NCBI GenBank assembly: GCA_905480645.1
Contig: CAJQRC010000023.1
Coordinates: forward strand, 1 to 48,653
Source: an uncultured Tateyamaria sp.
GTDB taxonomy: Bacteria; Pseudomonadota; Alphaproteobacteria; Rhodobacterales; Rhodobacteraceae
Direction of reading: 5' to 3'
Length of the DNA: 48,653 nt
The notes below the pieces were generated by a model. That model searched no databases. It was not told the DNA's origin and saw nothing but the letters and a program-made list of their open reading frames with translations. The translations under genes and the position numbers were made by a program. Below are positions 25,624-35,238 of this stretch, in pieces (position 1 is the stretch's first letter; each line of letters begins with the position of its first letter).

Positions 25624-26802
25624 ATGAAATCTGTTGCAATTATTGGAGGAGGCCCCGCAGGCTTGGCTGCAGCTGAAGTAATAGCGACAGCTGGAATGGC
25701 TGTGACTGTTTATGATGCAAAGCCATCTTTAGCACGTAAATTTCTAATGGCAGGTAAGTCAGGCTTGAATCTGACTTTTGATGCTCCGGTACAACGTCTT
25801 ATAGAATCATACGCAGAAGCCGGTGCTTGGCTCAGTTCATCGATCGCTGCATTTGATAGTACAAATATTATCGATTGGGCGGAGGGATTGGGTCAGGAAA
25901 TTTTTAGAGGATCAACCGGACGCGTGTTTCCTAAAGTGATGAAGGCATCACCGTTGCTGCGTGCATGGCTGGTTCGCTTGGATGATCTTGGGGTAACGCA
26001 GCATACGCGTTGGCGTTGGTGCGGATGGAATAAGGGCGCTTTAAGCTTTGACACGCCTGATGGTCATAGAGCTGTGACTGTAGATGCGGTTGTGCTTGCC
26101 CTTGGTGGTGCAAGCTGGGCACGTTTGGGATCGGATGGTGCCTGGGCAGAAATATTAACGGCTAAAGGAATAAAACCTACGGCTTTTGACGCAGCAAATG
26201 CAGCTGTGGCAGTCACATGGTCAAATTTTATGACTAAGCATTTAGGGAAACCAATTAAAGGCGTTGCTTGGTGTGCTGGAAATTATCGTTCTCGCGGTGA
26301 AGCCATGCTTTCACAAAAAGGTTTGGAAGGTGGTGGCATATATTCTGTCTCGCGTGGTGTGCGCGAAGGGGCTGATTTAACTGTGGACCTTTTGCCAGAT
26401 TTGACAGTTGAAGCAATAACCAAACGTCTGGCTAAGCCACGGGGCAAGAACAGCTTGATAAATCATCTTCGCAAGGTGGTTAAGTTGGATAAAGTAAAGC
26501 TGGCGCTTTTGAATGAGTACGCCCGACCGTTGCCTGTCGATCCGCATAGATTGGCGAGGACACTAAAAGCTGTGAAGGTTTCCCATTCCGGATTGAATCT
26601 GATGGATGAAGCGATTTCAACATCTGGTGGTGTAATGGCGTCTTCAGTAAATGAGGATTTCATGCTGTATGAAATGCCTGGAACTTTTTGTGCTGGTGAA
26701 ATGTTGGACTGGGAAGCACCAACTGGTGGATATTTGCTGACTGCTTGCCTGGCGACTGGCCGGCAAGCGGGTCGTGGTGTTGTAAAGTATTTAGATACTT
26801 AA
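25624..26802 (+). CDS. HI0933-like NAD(P)/FAD-dependent flavoprotein
   Basis: A 392-residue flavoprotein of the HI0933/BaiN-like family, in the subgroup seen as TIGR03862 in pseudomonads and alphaproteobacteria. The FAD dinucleotide motif IIGGGPAGLAAAEVIA begins at residue 6, and the family signature KFLMAGKSGLNLT follows near residue 40. A second family region is LALGGASWARLGSDG, and the C terminus has TSGGVMASSVNEDFMLYEMPGTFCAGEMLDWEAPTGGYLLTACLATG, the conserved FAD-binding end. Physiological substrate is unknown. The stop shares bases with the stop of the next gene on the other strand. Confidence 0.85.
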   Translation: MKSVAIIGGGPAGLAAAEVIATAGMAVTVYDAKPSLARKFLMAGKSGLNLTFDAPVQRLIESYAEAGAWLSSSIAAFDSTNIIDWAEGLGQEIFRGSTGRVFPKVMKASPLLRAWLVRLDDLGVTQHTRWRWCGWNKGALSFDTPDGHRAVTVDAVVLALGGASWARLGSDGAWAEILTAKGIKPTAFDAANAAVAVTWSNFMTKHLGKPIKGVAWCAGNYRSRGEAMLSQKGLEGGGIYSVSRGVREGADLTVDLLPDLTVEAITKRLAKPRGKNSLINHLRKVVKLDKVKLALLNEYARPLPVDPHRLARTLKAVKVSHSGLNLMDEAISTSGGVMASSVNEDFMLYEMPGTFCAGEMLDWEAPTGGYLLTACLATGRQAGRGVVKYLDT

Positions 26803-27386
26803 CGATCTGCCGCTGCACGGAAAGCCGGTCGGCTGCGCAAGCGATTTGAGTAATCTTTGAGCTGATCAGGTATTTTGGGAAAGTCCGCACCAAAGGCCCA
26901 GCCTATGCAATGTACTGCTAGTAGATCGGGCAGCGTTATTTTGTTTCCCATTAGAAACTCATTAGCACCTAATCGGTTGGTCAGCGTTTTGGCATTACGC
27001 TCAAATTCAGTGTGTAAACTTGGGATAATTTGTGCTACTCTCTTTCCCTCCGGTAAAACGAAACTGTGTTTTGCAGCTGCCCAGAGAATTGCATCAAACT
27101 CGTCGAGTAGCCAACAGGTTTCTGCGTCCTGTCGGGCTCTGTCTGGGGTTCCAGCTGGTGCCGTCAATGCATGATGCTTGTCTGCCAGATAGGTCATAAT
27201 TGCGACACTGTCTGTAAATACGTCCTCTCCATCAACTAATGCGGGAATTTTGCCTGTCTGATTGTACTGACGCGCAATATCCGATCGGGGAGGAGCCGTA
27301 ATAAGATCATAGTCCTCTTTCAATTCTTCAAGCATCCAGAGAACACGGAATGCACGACTTTTTTTAGTTCCAATTACTTTATACAA
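26799..27386 (-). CDS. glutathione S-transferase family protein
   Basis: A 195-residue GST. The N-terminal thioredoxin-like domain begins with a TTG start (MYKVIGTKKSRAFRVLWMLEE), with the GSH-site Ser-Arg in KKSRAFR and GKIPALVDGEDVFTDSVAI giving the conserved Pro and Asp-Ser. The frame is open another 29 codons, but the TTG at 27386 is well placed after GGAGCAG, and the extra residues fit no GST. The stop overlaps the flavoprotein stop: the plus-strand TAA and the minus-strand TAA share the four bases TTAA at 26799-26802. Function beyond family is unknown. Confidence 0.8.
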   Translation of the reverse strand: MYKVIGTKKSRAFRVLWMLEELKEDYDLITAPPRSDIARQYNQTGKIPALVDGEDVFTDSVAIMTYLADKHHALTAPAGTPDRARQDAETCWLLDEFDAILWAAAKHSFVLPEGKRVAQIIPSLHTEFERNAKTLTNRLGANEFLMGNKITLPDLLAVHCIGWAFGADFPKIPDQLKDYSNRLRSRPAFRAAADR

Positions 27387-27855
27387 AATACTGCTCCAAT
27401 ATTTCGGTCTGTCTGCAAAATCGCAGCCAAACCAAACCTTCACAACGCAATATAGAAAATGTTCGCTTGTCACGTAATGCTGATTGCCCGTTTTTATTTA
27501 CTCTGATTCAAAAAATTTTAAGAATAAAGGTCCCAACTTTCACTTTCTCATTGCCAAGTTGGTTAATTATAATACTGCAAGCGACACTATTTTAATAAGT
27601 AAATTCTGTTTTTTAGTTTTTATAAGAAGTAATAACGGGAAGGATTAGTAAGAAGTTTTAAATTATCTAAAAATCGTATTTAATGGCAAACGATTTCTAT
27701 TTGTTTCTATTACTGGTTTTCGTTGGTTTTTTCAAACAAGTTAAACAAAGCAGTGATTCATCAAATAACAATGTGACGAAGTCAGAAGGCAGTCATATTT
27801 TATGTCTGGAGTTCATCTTTGTTGGATTTTGTTGAAAAGGATGCAGTTGAGTGCT
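27387..27855. other. AT-rich intergenic stretch
   Basis: No gene with a ribosome binding site is visible. It contains the GST promoter region at its left end and the 3' flank of holA at its right. A 50-codon open frame at 27683-27835 (plus strand, hydrophobic N terminus) has no ribosome binding site and matches nothing I recognise. Repeated short motifs are present but no clear hairpin with T run. Confidence 0.3.
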
Positions 27856-28857
27856 TTAGCGACTAGCAAGCATAGCAAGTCGTATAAAAGCCCTTTCAAC
27901 CAGCGCAAGTGTAGGTGCTTTTTGCCCTGCGCTTCGTAATTGTAGGTCTGTATCAGTCAAGACCGTGAGAGCCTTTTCCAGCTTAACTGGACCCCAGCGC
28001 CGCGCTTGATCAAGCATTTTATCTCTGTTGGGGCCCCAAATTTGGGGCCTACCTGTTGTATCTAATGCTGCACGATGAAGAGTTCGAAAATGCCTCATGG
28101 CTCCAATACATAATGTAACGGCATTAACGCCTTGAGCTTGTAGTCGTTGCATGACTGGACCGATTGCTGATGCTTGACCGTCGCCTACAACTATGAGGAT
28201 ATCGTCTACATCGGCTTCAAAAGAAGTGGGTGCGCTATTTGAAATATCTTTGGCGCTTAATGGTTTATCGTCATTGAGCTTATAGAGTCCAATTTTTTCC
28301 AGCGTTTGTCGAAAATCCCCTGGTTCGAGAACCTTGGCGAGATCCATGAGCATATGCATGACGTCTTGTGGTGGTAAGTTAATACCAGAATTTTTCAGGT
28401 CGTTTTCAATTTCAGCTCTTGTTGGGGGATTATCATAGATAGCAGTTGCATAGGTTTTAGTATGTGCTTCAAATGCTTTTCGGAGCTTGGAGGTTGGTTT
28501 TAAAGCTCCCGCAGTGACGATGATTTGTGCATCACCAGGTGCCCACTCTGCAAGTGATCGCGTAATAATTGGCCCGACTGCTTCGTTTGCATCTTCAACT
28601 AAGGCAACGCGAAGGCCAGGAAAAAAACCGACGGCTTTTAAAGCATCTGTAAGCAGAGCGGGATCTTTGCGCAGATCGCTCGCGGGCAGGCGTGTTAGCC
28701 GCATTTCCTCTTCACCAGCTGGGCCTAATAATTTTGAAATTAGCTGTTGTCTTTTTAGTGCAATACGCATCGGGTCTGCGCCAAATATAAGCGCACCGGC
28801 GGCGTTTGTGTCCGGTTTAACGAAGTAAGCGTTGGCCTGACTGGTAGATAATTTCAC
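27856..28857 (-). CDS. holA: DNA polymerase III delta subunit
   Basis: The delta subunit of the clamp loader, which opens the beta clamp. 333 residues, typical of the family. The N-terminal LIFGADPMRIALKRQQLISKLLG, the central AAA-like region and the C-terminal helical domain (RHFRTLHRAALDT ... WGPVKLEKAL...) are visible. Start is a GTG at 28857 overlapping the lptE stop (GTGA). Last gene of leuS-lptE-holA, the common alphaproteobacterial arrangement. Confidence 0.92.
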   Translation of the reverse strand: MKLSTSQANAYFVKPDTNAAGALIFGADPMRIALKRQQLISKLLGPAGEEEMRLTRLPASDLRKDPALLTDALKAVGFFPGLRVALVEDANEAVGPIITRSLAEWAPGDAQIIVTAGALKPTSKLRKAFEAHTKTYATAIYDNPPTRAEIENDLKNSGINLPPQDVMHMLMDLAKVLEPGDFRQTLEKIGLYKLNDDKPLSAKDISNSAPTSFEADVDDILIVVGDGQASAIGPVMQRLQAQGVNAVTLCIGAMRHFRTLHRAALDTTGRPQIWGPNRDKMLDQARRWGPVKLEKALTVLTDTDLQLRSAGQKAPTLALVERAFIRLAMLASR

Positions 28858-29330
28858 AGGCTGCTCATTTGAAGTTGTAATACTATCTGATCAGCAAGCA
28901 TTATCATTAACCGTTCTTCGGCATCTCTGCGTGATGCAAATGTTGCAACTGTGGTGCCTGTTGCCGAAGAACCAACAAAATTATCTACTGTTCCGGTGGT
29001 AATAATTGCACCAGCGCGCGTATCTTTTAATATATAGGTTGCTGATCCTATCAGCTGGAAGCGGCGGATATCCCCCTCAGGATCTATAGCGCTATCCTCT
29101 TGAGAAACGCTTAGATCGACAGATAGCAGATAAGAAGGGTCTGCTGCACGTCCAAGACGTTCCTCAATGCGTCTTACTAGTATATAGCCTTCCCGATCAA
29201 TCGGCCTGTCTACTAATAGTTGATTTTGCAAAGACATCCCCGTGCCGCCATCGCCATAAACAGGCTCAAAGCCGCACGCACTTAGCGTAGATAGAAATAA
29301 CATTATAACTATGCGTATCATAAGCATCAT
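28854..29330 (-). CDS. lptE: LPS-assembly lipoprotein LptE
   Basis: A 158-residue outer-membrane lipoprotein that plugs and assists LptD in LPS insertion. A lipoprotein signal with lipobox LSAC (Cys19) precedes CGFEPVYG, the family start. The 4-base overlaps with leuS (ATGA) and holA indicate translation coupling. Low sequence conservation is normal for LptE; the position between leuS and holA is strong support. Confidence 0.9.
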   Translation of the reverse strand: MMLMIRIVIMLFLSTLSACGFEPVYGDGGTGMSLQNQLLVDRPIDREGYILVRRIEERLGRAADPSYLLSVDLSVSQEDSAIDPEGDIRRFQLIGSATYILKDTRAGAIITTGTVDNFVGSSATGTTVATFASRRDAEERLMIMLADQIVLQLQMSSL

Positions 29331-31876
29331 ATCACTACATTAACGATGCGGCCCGGAACGACGATTACCTTTTTGGGTGTGCCACCTTGCAAAACCTTTA
29401 TGACAGCATCGTGAGCAAGCGCCAGCTTCTCAACCTCTTCTTTGTTTAGGTCTGCACTTACTTGTAACTCTCCGCGCCGTTTACCGTTAATCTGAATTGG
29501 AAGAATGACAGTATCAGCTTTTAACAGACTGGCTTCGGCAGTGGGCCATGGTGCCAAAGTAATCAGACCTTCACCGCCCAAGATGCTCCATATCTCTTCG
29601 GATATATGCGGTGTCATTGGTGACATAAGTTGAGCAAGTGTTTTAACGCTTTCGCGTTTTATTGCCTTGCCAGCTTTTGATTTAGCAATTGCTGCGGTGA
29701 AGGCATAAAGTTTAGCAATTGCTGCGTTGAACCCAAAGCTTTCAATATCTCGTGTAACTCCGTCGATACAAAGTGCGCGTGCTCGCGCAAGATCCAGATC
29801 AGCGCCTGCATTTTCATCGGCAGAACTGACCGTTTTAACATCTGTTGCAAGTCGATAAACGCGTGAAAGATGCTTGTAAGCAGCCTCAGCTCCAGAAGCT
29901 GTCCATTCCACATCACGTTCTGGAGGCGAGTCGCTTAAAACAAACCAGCGTGCGGTGTCTGCGCCGTAACTAGCAATAATACCTAATGGATCGACAACGT
30001 TTTTCTTTGATTTTGACATTTTTGCCGAAGGAATGACATCAACTTTGGTGCCATTCTTTAATTTGCCTTCCGAAACGTCTTCAGGCAAATGATAAACAGG
30101 TCGGCCTTTTGCATCGCGCGTTTGATAGATTTCATGTGTCACCATACCTTGAGTAAAAAGAGCGTCAAAAGGTTCAACTGCTGATTTGGGTAGGTGGCCG
30201 GTAATATGCATCGCTCTTGCAAAAAAACGGGAATAAAGCAGGTGAAGGATTGCGTGCTCAATTCCTCCTATATACTGGTCTACGTTCATCCAGTAAGCGG
30301 CATCTTCCATGTTTGTGGGAGTTTTGGCGCCGGGTGCTGTAAAGCGCGCGAAGTACCATGAGCTATCGACAAACGTATCCATAGTGTCGGTTTCACGTTT
30401 TGAAGCTTTGCCGCAAGATGGGCAAGGTGTGTTCCGCCATGTCGGGTGCCGATCCAGCGGGTTGCCAGGGATATCAAAAGAAACATCATCTGGCAGTTTG
30501 ATAGGCAGATTTTCTTTTTTTTCCGGAACTACGCCACAGGTTTTGCAATGCACTACAGGAATTGGGCAACCCCAATAGCGTTGACGAGATAAACCCCAAT
30601 CTCGCAAACGGTATTGTGTTTGACCATGGCCCAGACCTTTGGCCTCTGCCCAGTCTATGGTTTGATTTATTGCATCTTGCCCTGTAGCTATTTCAATGCC
30701 AGTGGGATGGTTAATCCAACGAACCATCTCAGTTTTGGCAGGCACGAAAGCAATTTTGGCCACGGGTGTATCATCATCCATAGCTAAAAAGGTATCTATG
30801 ACGGGTAAGTTATACTTTCGTGCAAAGTCCAAATCACGCTGGTCATGTGCCGGGCAGCCAAAAATTGCGCCAGTGCCATAATCCATCAACACAAAGTTGG
30901 CGACCCAGATAGGTAATGTCTGATCAGGATAAAGAGGATGCTTAACGGTTATTCCGGTATCAAAGCCTTTCTTTTCCGCTTTTTCCATCGCCGCTTCCGT
31001 TGTATCCATGCGTCGAGCATCTGCGTTGAAAGCGGCTAAAGGTGCATTTTCTGTTTCAAGTGCTTTTGAAAGTGGATGGTCAGGTGCAATCGCCATGAAT
31101 CCAGCACCTGCCAATGTATCAGGTCGAGTTGTATATATGGTTAGCGCTTCAAAGTTGTGTTTTGGCGTGGTGAGAGCAAAGTCCATCTCCAGGCCCCGCG
31201 ACTCACCAATCCAGTTATCTTGCATCAAACGAACTTTGGCGGGCCAGTTTTCTAGACCATCAAGCGCTTGTTTCAGTTCACCAGCCATGTCGCTGATTTT
31301 GAAAAACCATTGGGTAAGTTCTCGTTTTTCAACGTCTGCGCCAGATCGCCATCCCTTGCCGTCAATGACTTGTTCATTGGCGAGAACAGTCATGTCCACA
31401 GGATCCCAGTTCACCTGAGCATTTTTACGGTAGACAAGGCCCGCATCGAGCATATCTAGAAATAAAGCTTGTTGTTGGCCGTAATATTCTGGATCACAGG
31501 TGGCGAACTCACGGCTCCAGTCAATTGAGAGGCCCAGTGGCTTCATTTGGCTACGCATGTCTGCAATATTGTCATAGGTCCATGTTTTTGGGTGGCCACC
31601 GATTGCCATGGCTGCGTTTTCAGCGGGCATTCCAAAAGCATCCCATCCCATTGGGTGAAGAACCGAATGTCCGGTTGACATCTTGAAGCGCGCAATGACG
31701 TCACCCATTGTGTAATTACGCACATGTCCCATGTGTATACGCCCTGAAGGATATGGGAACATCTCTAGCACATAGTATTTGGGTTTTTCGGCACTGCGGG
31801 TGGCGCGAAATATTTCTTCTTTTTCCCATACAGCCTGCCAGTGTGCTTCAATATTGGAGGGTGTGTAGGAGGTCAT
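29327..31876 (-). CDS. leuS: leucyl-tRNA synthetase
   Basis: Class I synthetase charging tRNA-Leu, 849 residues. The HIGH motif is in [19 protein letters not shown] near residue 46, and KMSKS appears as [13 protein letters not shown] near residue 625. The CP1 editing domain is present between them ([24 protein letters not shown]), as is the zinc-type CKTCGVVP and [10 protein letters not shown] segment. The ATG at 31876 follows AATTAACCC, a weak site. The three-gene unit leuS-lptE-holA is preceded by the DUF3576 gene 88 bases upstream. Confidence 0.97.
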   Translation of the reverse strand: MTSYTPSNIEAHWQAVWEKEEIFRATRSAEKPKYYVLEMFPYPSGRIHMGHVRNYTMGDVIARFKMSTGHSVLHPMGWDAFGMPAENAAMAIGGHPKTWTYDNIADMRSQMKPLGLSIDWSREFATCDPEYYGQQQALFLDMLDAGLVYRKNAQVNWDPVDMTVLANEQVIDGKGWRSGADVEKRELTQWFFKISDMAGELKQALDGLENWPAKVRLMQDNWIGESRGLEMDFALTTPKHNFEALTIYTTRPDTLAGAGFMAIAPDHPLSKALETENAPLAAFNADARRMDTTEAAMEKAEKKGFDTGITVKHPLYPDQTLPIWVANFVLMDYGTGAIFGCPAHDQRDLDFARKYNLPVIDTFLAMDDDTPVAKIAFVPAKTEMVRWINHPTGIEIATGQDAINQTIDWAEAKGLGHGQTQYRLRDWGLSRQRYWGCPIPVVHCKTCGVVPEKKENLPIKLPDDVSFDIPGNPLDRHPTWRNTPCPSCGKASKRETDTMDTFVDSSWYFARFTAPGAKTPTNMEDAAYWMNVDQYIGGIEHAILHLLYSRFFARAMHITGHLPKSAVEPFDALFTQGMVTHEIYQTRDAKGRPVYHLPEDVSEGKLKNGTKVDVIPSAKMSKSKKNVVDPLGIIASYGADTARWFVLSDSPPERDVEWTASGAEAAYKHLSRVYRLATDVKTVSSADENAGADLDLARARALCIDGVTRDIESFGFNAAIAKLYAFTAAIAKSKAGKAIKRESVKTLAQLMSPMTPHISEEIWSILGGEGLITLAPWPTAEASLLKADTVILPIQINGKRRGELQVSADLNKEEVEKLALAHDAVIKVLQGGTPKKVIVVPGRIVNVVI

Positions 31877-31963
31877 GGGTTAATTTATCCTAGTTTATAC
31901 TAAAAACGCCGGGAGTTTGGCCCGACGCTCTTTAAATTGGTAGAAGCAGCTTGCCGAGATACT

Positions 31964-32455
31964 TCAGTATTTGTCATCTTTAATACGTAACTGACGGGCT
32001 CGGGTTAAAATGGCATCTTCAACTGCGCGGACTGCGGAAGCACTTGCCGGGCGGCCATTACGGTTTTGTAAGGCAACGTTTAGTGAGCGGGCGTCAAGGG
32101 CGGGGTCGTCAATGAGAACAGTTGCGCGGTATGAAGTACCGCCGCCTTGTGGTGTTCCATAACCCGTAATAATGACGCCGGTAAAAGGGTCAACATACTG
32201 GATGGGCAGAAAATCAAGAACTTCAATTGATGCTGCCCATATGTATTTGTTTACAGAAACTATTTGCTCCTGTTTTCTGTTTTTGCGTAAAGCCGCGCCA
32301 ATTGTTGTGCCCTCGTCACCCCCGTACGCACGTAATATGTCGGAATCAGGGTCCACACCGTCATTCGAGTTCGTAGGAGCGACGCCACCACATCCGGCAA
32401 GCAACGCTAAAAAACAAAATACAGCTACCCGGCGTGTTAATTGCATTATGTTCAT
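31964..32455 (-). CDS. DUF3576 domain-containing lipoprotein
   Basis: A 163-residue envelope protein with a lipoprotein signal (lipobox region FLALLAGCG, Cys near 22). The mature part has VNKYIWAASIEVLDFLPIQYVDPFTGVIITGYGTPQG, which is the core of the alphaproteobacterial DUF3576 family; function is unknown. It sits directly upstream of leuS, a conserved neighbourhood in this group. Start ATG at 32455 after AGGA. Confidence 0.8.
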   Translation of the reverse strand: MNIMQLTRRVAVFCFLALLAGCGGVAPTNSNDGVDPDSDILRAYGGDEGTTIGAALRKNRKQEQIVSVNKYIWAASIEVLDFLPIQYVDPFTGVIITGYGTPQGGGTSYRATVLIDDPALDARSLNVALQNRNGRPASASAVRAVEDAILTRARQLRIKDDKY

Positions 32456-32699
32456 CGGTAATCCTACTGTTTCTTAGTGTTACACTGTGATAGACAAGTT
32501 AAATCGCCCTCGCAAGGCACACTACTCATACATTGCTAGCAAATGCTGATATCAGAGTGTGGCAAAGCTGCACCAGCCTATGCACGAAGTGTTGTTTCAA
32601 GTCATGCATTCCTTGAGATGAAGAAATAAATAAGCGAAACAGCATTATTCCCTTTCGGATTCTCCGAGCTGGGCTTTTGATTAAAACCGAGGAAAAGCA

Positions 32700-33689
32700 A
32701 TGAAAAAGATTCTCTTCGCTACATCCGCTCTCGTTGCTACAGCTGGAATGGCTGCAGCAGACGTGACCATGGGTGGCTATGGCCGTTTTGGCATTTACTA
32801 CAACGAAGGTTTGACGAAAAACGAAACTCGTTTGGACCAGCGTTTTCGCTTAACAATTACTGGTGTTACTGAATCAGACAGTGGTGTTAAATTTGAAGCT
32901 CGTATCCGTTTTCAAACAGATGATGGAAACAAAGTCACAGTAGGCGATGATGGCATTACAACTAGCAAAGCTGGTGCATCAAACGTAGCACAGCGTTCAG
33001 CCGCTGGTTTCGCTGTAACAGCTGAAGGCTTTCGTTTGGACGTAGGTAACGTATCTGACGTTCTCGACTCAGGTGACGTTGTTGACTATTATGGCTACGG
33101 CATTGGTTTGACATATTTCCTTGAAGCGTCATCTGGCTTTGTTCTACCAGCAAGTGGTTTTGGTACAAGCAGCGACGATTCGATGAAAGATCCAACCGTG
33201 AAATTGCGTTGGAACTATGAAGCATTTACAGTTTCTGCTTCTTACACAGACGACACTACACAAAGAAACACGACAGCAACACTCGCAAACCTAGGCACGT
33301 CTGAAGAGTATCAGATTGGTCTTGGCTGGAGCGGTGATGTTTTCAATGTTGGCGCTATGATGGGTCAAAACGAAAACGCTGACGGATCAGACAATGACTA
33401 CTGGGCAGCTTCAATTGGTTGGACCGGCGAATTGTTTAGCGTCTCAGCACTTGTTGCCGACTCTGACAATCAAGCTGATACATCATACGGTATTTCAGGT
33501 AAATTCGATCTAGGCGAATCAACTGAAATTCGTGCTGTATTTAACGATACAGGTATCGATGGTGCAGATGAGCAATACGGTGTTGGCTTCCGCCACGGTC
33601 TAGGTGGCGGTGTCACCATAGCTGGTGGTGTTGGTCGCAACGCTCTTAAAGACACAGTTGCTGACTTGGGTGTACAGTTCAACTTCTAA
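32700..33689 (+). CDS. porin (Gram-negative, Rhodobacter-type)
   Basis: A 329-residue outer-membrane beta-barrel porin. The signal peptide MKKILFATSALVATAGMAAA precedes DVTMGGYGRFGIYYNE. Alternating amphipathic strands run to the C terminus, which ends in VQFNF, with the terminal Phe used by the BAM complex. Aspartate-rich loops suggest a cation-preferring pore. The ATG follows GAGGAAAAGC. Porins of this kind are abundant in marine Rhodobacterales. It has its own long leader and terminator. Confidence 0.93.
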   Translation: MKKILFATSALVATAGMAAADVTMGGYGRFGIYYNEGLTKNETRLDQRFRLTITGVTESDSGVKFEARIRFQTDDGNKVTVGDDGITTSKAGASNVAQRSAAGFAVTAEGFRLDVGNVSDVLDSGDVVDYYGYGIGLTYFLEASSGFVLPASGFGTSSDDSMKDPTVKLRWNYEAFTVSASYTDDTTQRNTTATLANLGTSEEYQIGLGWSGDVFNVGAMMGQNENADGSDNDYWAASIGWTGELFSVSALVADSDNQADTSYGISGKFDLGESTEIRAVFNDTGIDGADEQYGVGFRHGLGGGVTIAGGVGRNALKDTVADLGVQFNF

Positions 33690-33711
33690 GTTGAAACACC
33701 TTTAAAGGTTT

Positions 33712-33744
33712 GGGGCAGGCCTGTCGGTCTGCCCCTTTCTGTTT
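33712..33744 (+). terminator. intrinsic terminator of the porin gene
   Basis: A 10-bp GC-rich stem (33712-33721 with 33726-33735, one wobble) with loop TGTC is followed by TTTCTGTTT. It lies 22 bases after the porin stop codon. Confidence 0.9.
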
Positions 33745-33808
33745 GCAGTCCATTTCTAGGACTGGCCGTTTTGTTTTCTAACTATAATAAAGGCGTAGAG
33801 GAAAACCT

Positions 33809-34456
33809 GTGTCGTTATCTGACATTCAAAACCATATTTCTTCAGCAGTCAGCAAGGCTAACCGCAAACTCGATACGGTGCGTTTAATCGCCGTCAGTAA
33901 AATGCAACCGAATGAGCGCGTTGCTTCGGTACTTGATCAAGGTCACCGTTATTTTGGGGAAAACCGTGTTCAAGAGGCTGCGAGTAAATGGCCTGATTTT
34001 CGCAAAATCTATGGTAAAGTTTCCGTTGATTTAATTGGTCCATTGCAAACCAATAAAGTTAGGCAGGCAATGGAGTTATTTCAGGCTATTCACACAGTGG
34101 ACCGACTGAAACTTGCTAATACCATTGCTCGAATAGCGCAGGAAATCGGTAGCTGCCCTCAATTGTTCGTACAGGTCAACACTGGAGAAGAACCACAAAA
34201 AGCAGGTATCTTTCCGGGCGAAACTGATGGTTTTATCGCGAGTTGCCGCGCGTTAGATTTACCCATTGCTGGGTTGATGTGTATTCCGCCAGTTGATGAG
34301 GAGCCTTCGTTACACTTCGCATTGTTGGCAAAAATAGCAGAAAGAAATAATCTCTCAGGTTTATCTATGGGAATGAGTGGTGATTTTGAAAGTGCAATTG
34401 CGCTGGGTGCAACGCATGTCCGTGTGGGATCCGCCATCTTTGGTGCGCGTCCCTGA
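33809..34456 (+). CDS. yggS: YggS-family PLP-binding protein
   Basis: A 215-residue single-domain protein of the YggS/PLPBP family, which keeps pyridoxal phosphate homeostasis. The PLP lysine is in IAVSKMQP, near residue 31, and the phosphate-binding region is LSMGMSGDFESAIALGATHVRVGSAIFG at the C terminus. The start is a GTG (33809) 8 bases after an AGAGGAAAA stretch. Other family features: FGENRVQEAASKW. It is transcribed after the porin terminator. Confidence 0.92.
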   Translation: MSLSDIQNHISSAVSKANRKLDTVRLIAVSKMQPNERVASVLDQGHRYFGENRVQEAASKWPDFRKIYGKVSVDLIGPLQTNKVRQAMELFQAIHTVDRLKLANTIARIAQEIGSCPQLFVQVNTGEEPQKAGIFPGETDGFIASCRALDLPIAGLMCIPPVDEEPSLHFALLAKIAERNNLSGLSMGMSGDFESAIALGATHVRVGSAIFGARP

Positions 34457-34668
34457 TTTATTGATATGTAAAAAATAACCAAGTTACTTCGTATTTAGTC
34501 TTATAAGCTAAGTTCTCTGATTTAGTTTTTATGTAAAATTTGTGCAGGACAAGCTCGAACTTGGGTAAGCAAAATTCGTATTTAAATTCCCAATTTCAAG
34601 AGGTGACTAGCGAGACTACAATTTTACTTTTATAGATTGTTGAAACGTATTTATCTCTTAACGTCTAA

Positions 34669-35175
34669 TCATTTGACTATTAAACGGGTATTGAACCTGA
34701 TCCGTTTAGCAATCCACAGCAAGTGTTCTGGATTGAGCCCGATGCAGCCTTCTGTTGGATAGCCTGGTCTACGCCAGCGGTGAATAAAAATAGCAGAACC
34801 TCGTTGACGAACTGCATACGGCCAATTCCAATCTGTCAAAATCACAAGATTATAGAGTGGGTCTGCGCGCTGTAGTTTTTCGTGGCTTGCGTCATATGGA
34901 GCGCGCACCATCATATTGTACTCGAGATCGTTTGGATCATCTGACCACAGGTCACCAAGGCGAATTGGCACCGCCCAAGACGTTGGACGTGCCATGCGAT
35001 CCGGGCGATACAGTATCCCTGTAATTCGATGGACGCCGCTCGGCGTCGCCCCATCACCTTCGCGTTTGCGAGAACTGATGCCTCCACGTCCTATTGAGCA
35101 TGGAAAAATTTTACTGCAAAAACGTATTCCTTTGGGACATAAAACAAGATCATTTGGTGTGATATAGGCGGCCAT
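34669..35175 (-). CDS. YkuD-type L,D-transpeptidase
   Basis: A 168-residue protein with an L,D-transpeptidase (YkuD) fold, cross-linking peptidoglycan or attaching proteins to it. The catalytic motif is seen as IFIHRWRRPGYPTEGCIGLN, with His and the nucleophilic Cys near residue 147. No signal peptide is evident, so it may act as a Rhodobacterales-specific cytoplasmic-like variant or have a missed extension. It lies 63 bases downstream of ribA on the same strand and may be cotranscribed. Confidence 0.8.
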   Translation of the reverse strand: MAAYITPNDLVLCPKGIRFCSKIFPCSIGRGGISSRKREGDGATPSGVHRITGILYRPDRMARPTSWAVPIRLGDLWSDDPNDLEYNMMVRAPYDASHEKLQRADPLYNLVILTDWNWPYAVRQRGSAIFIHRWRRPGYPTEGCIGLNPEHLLWIAKRIRFNTRLIVK

Positions 35176-35238
35176 TGGAAACCTTAAGAATTATGTTTTT
35201 GCCAGTGGAGCAAAAGTAATTTTTACTTTGATCCTTTT

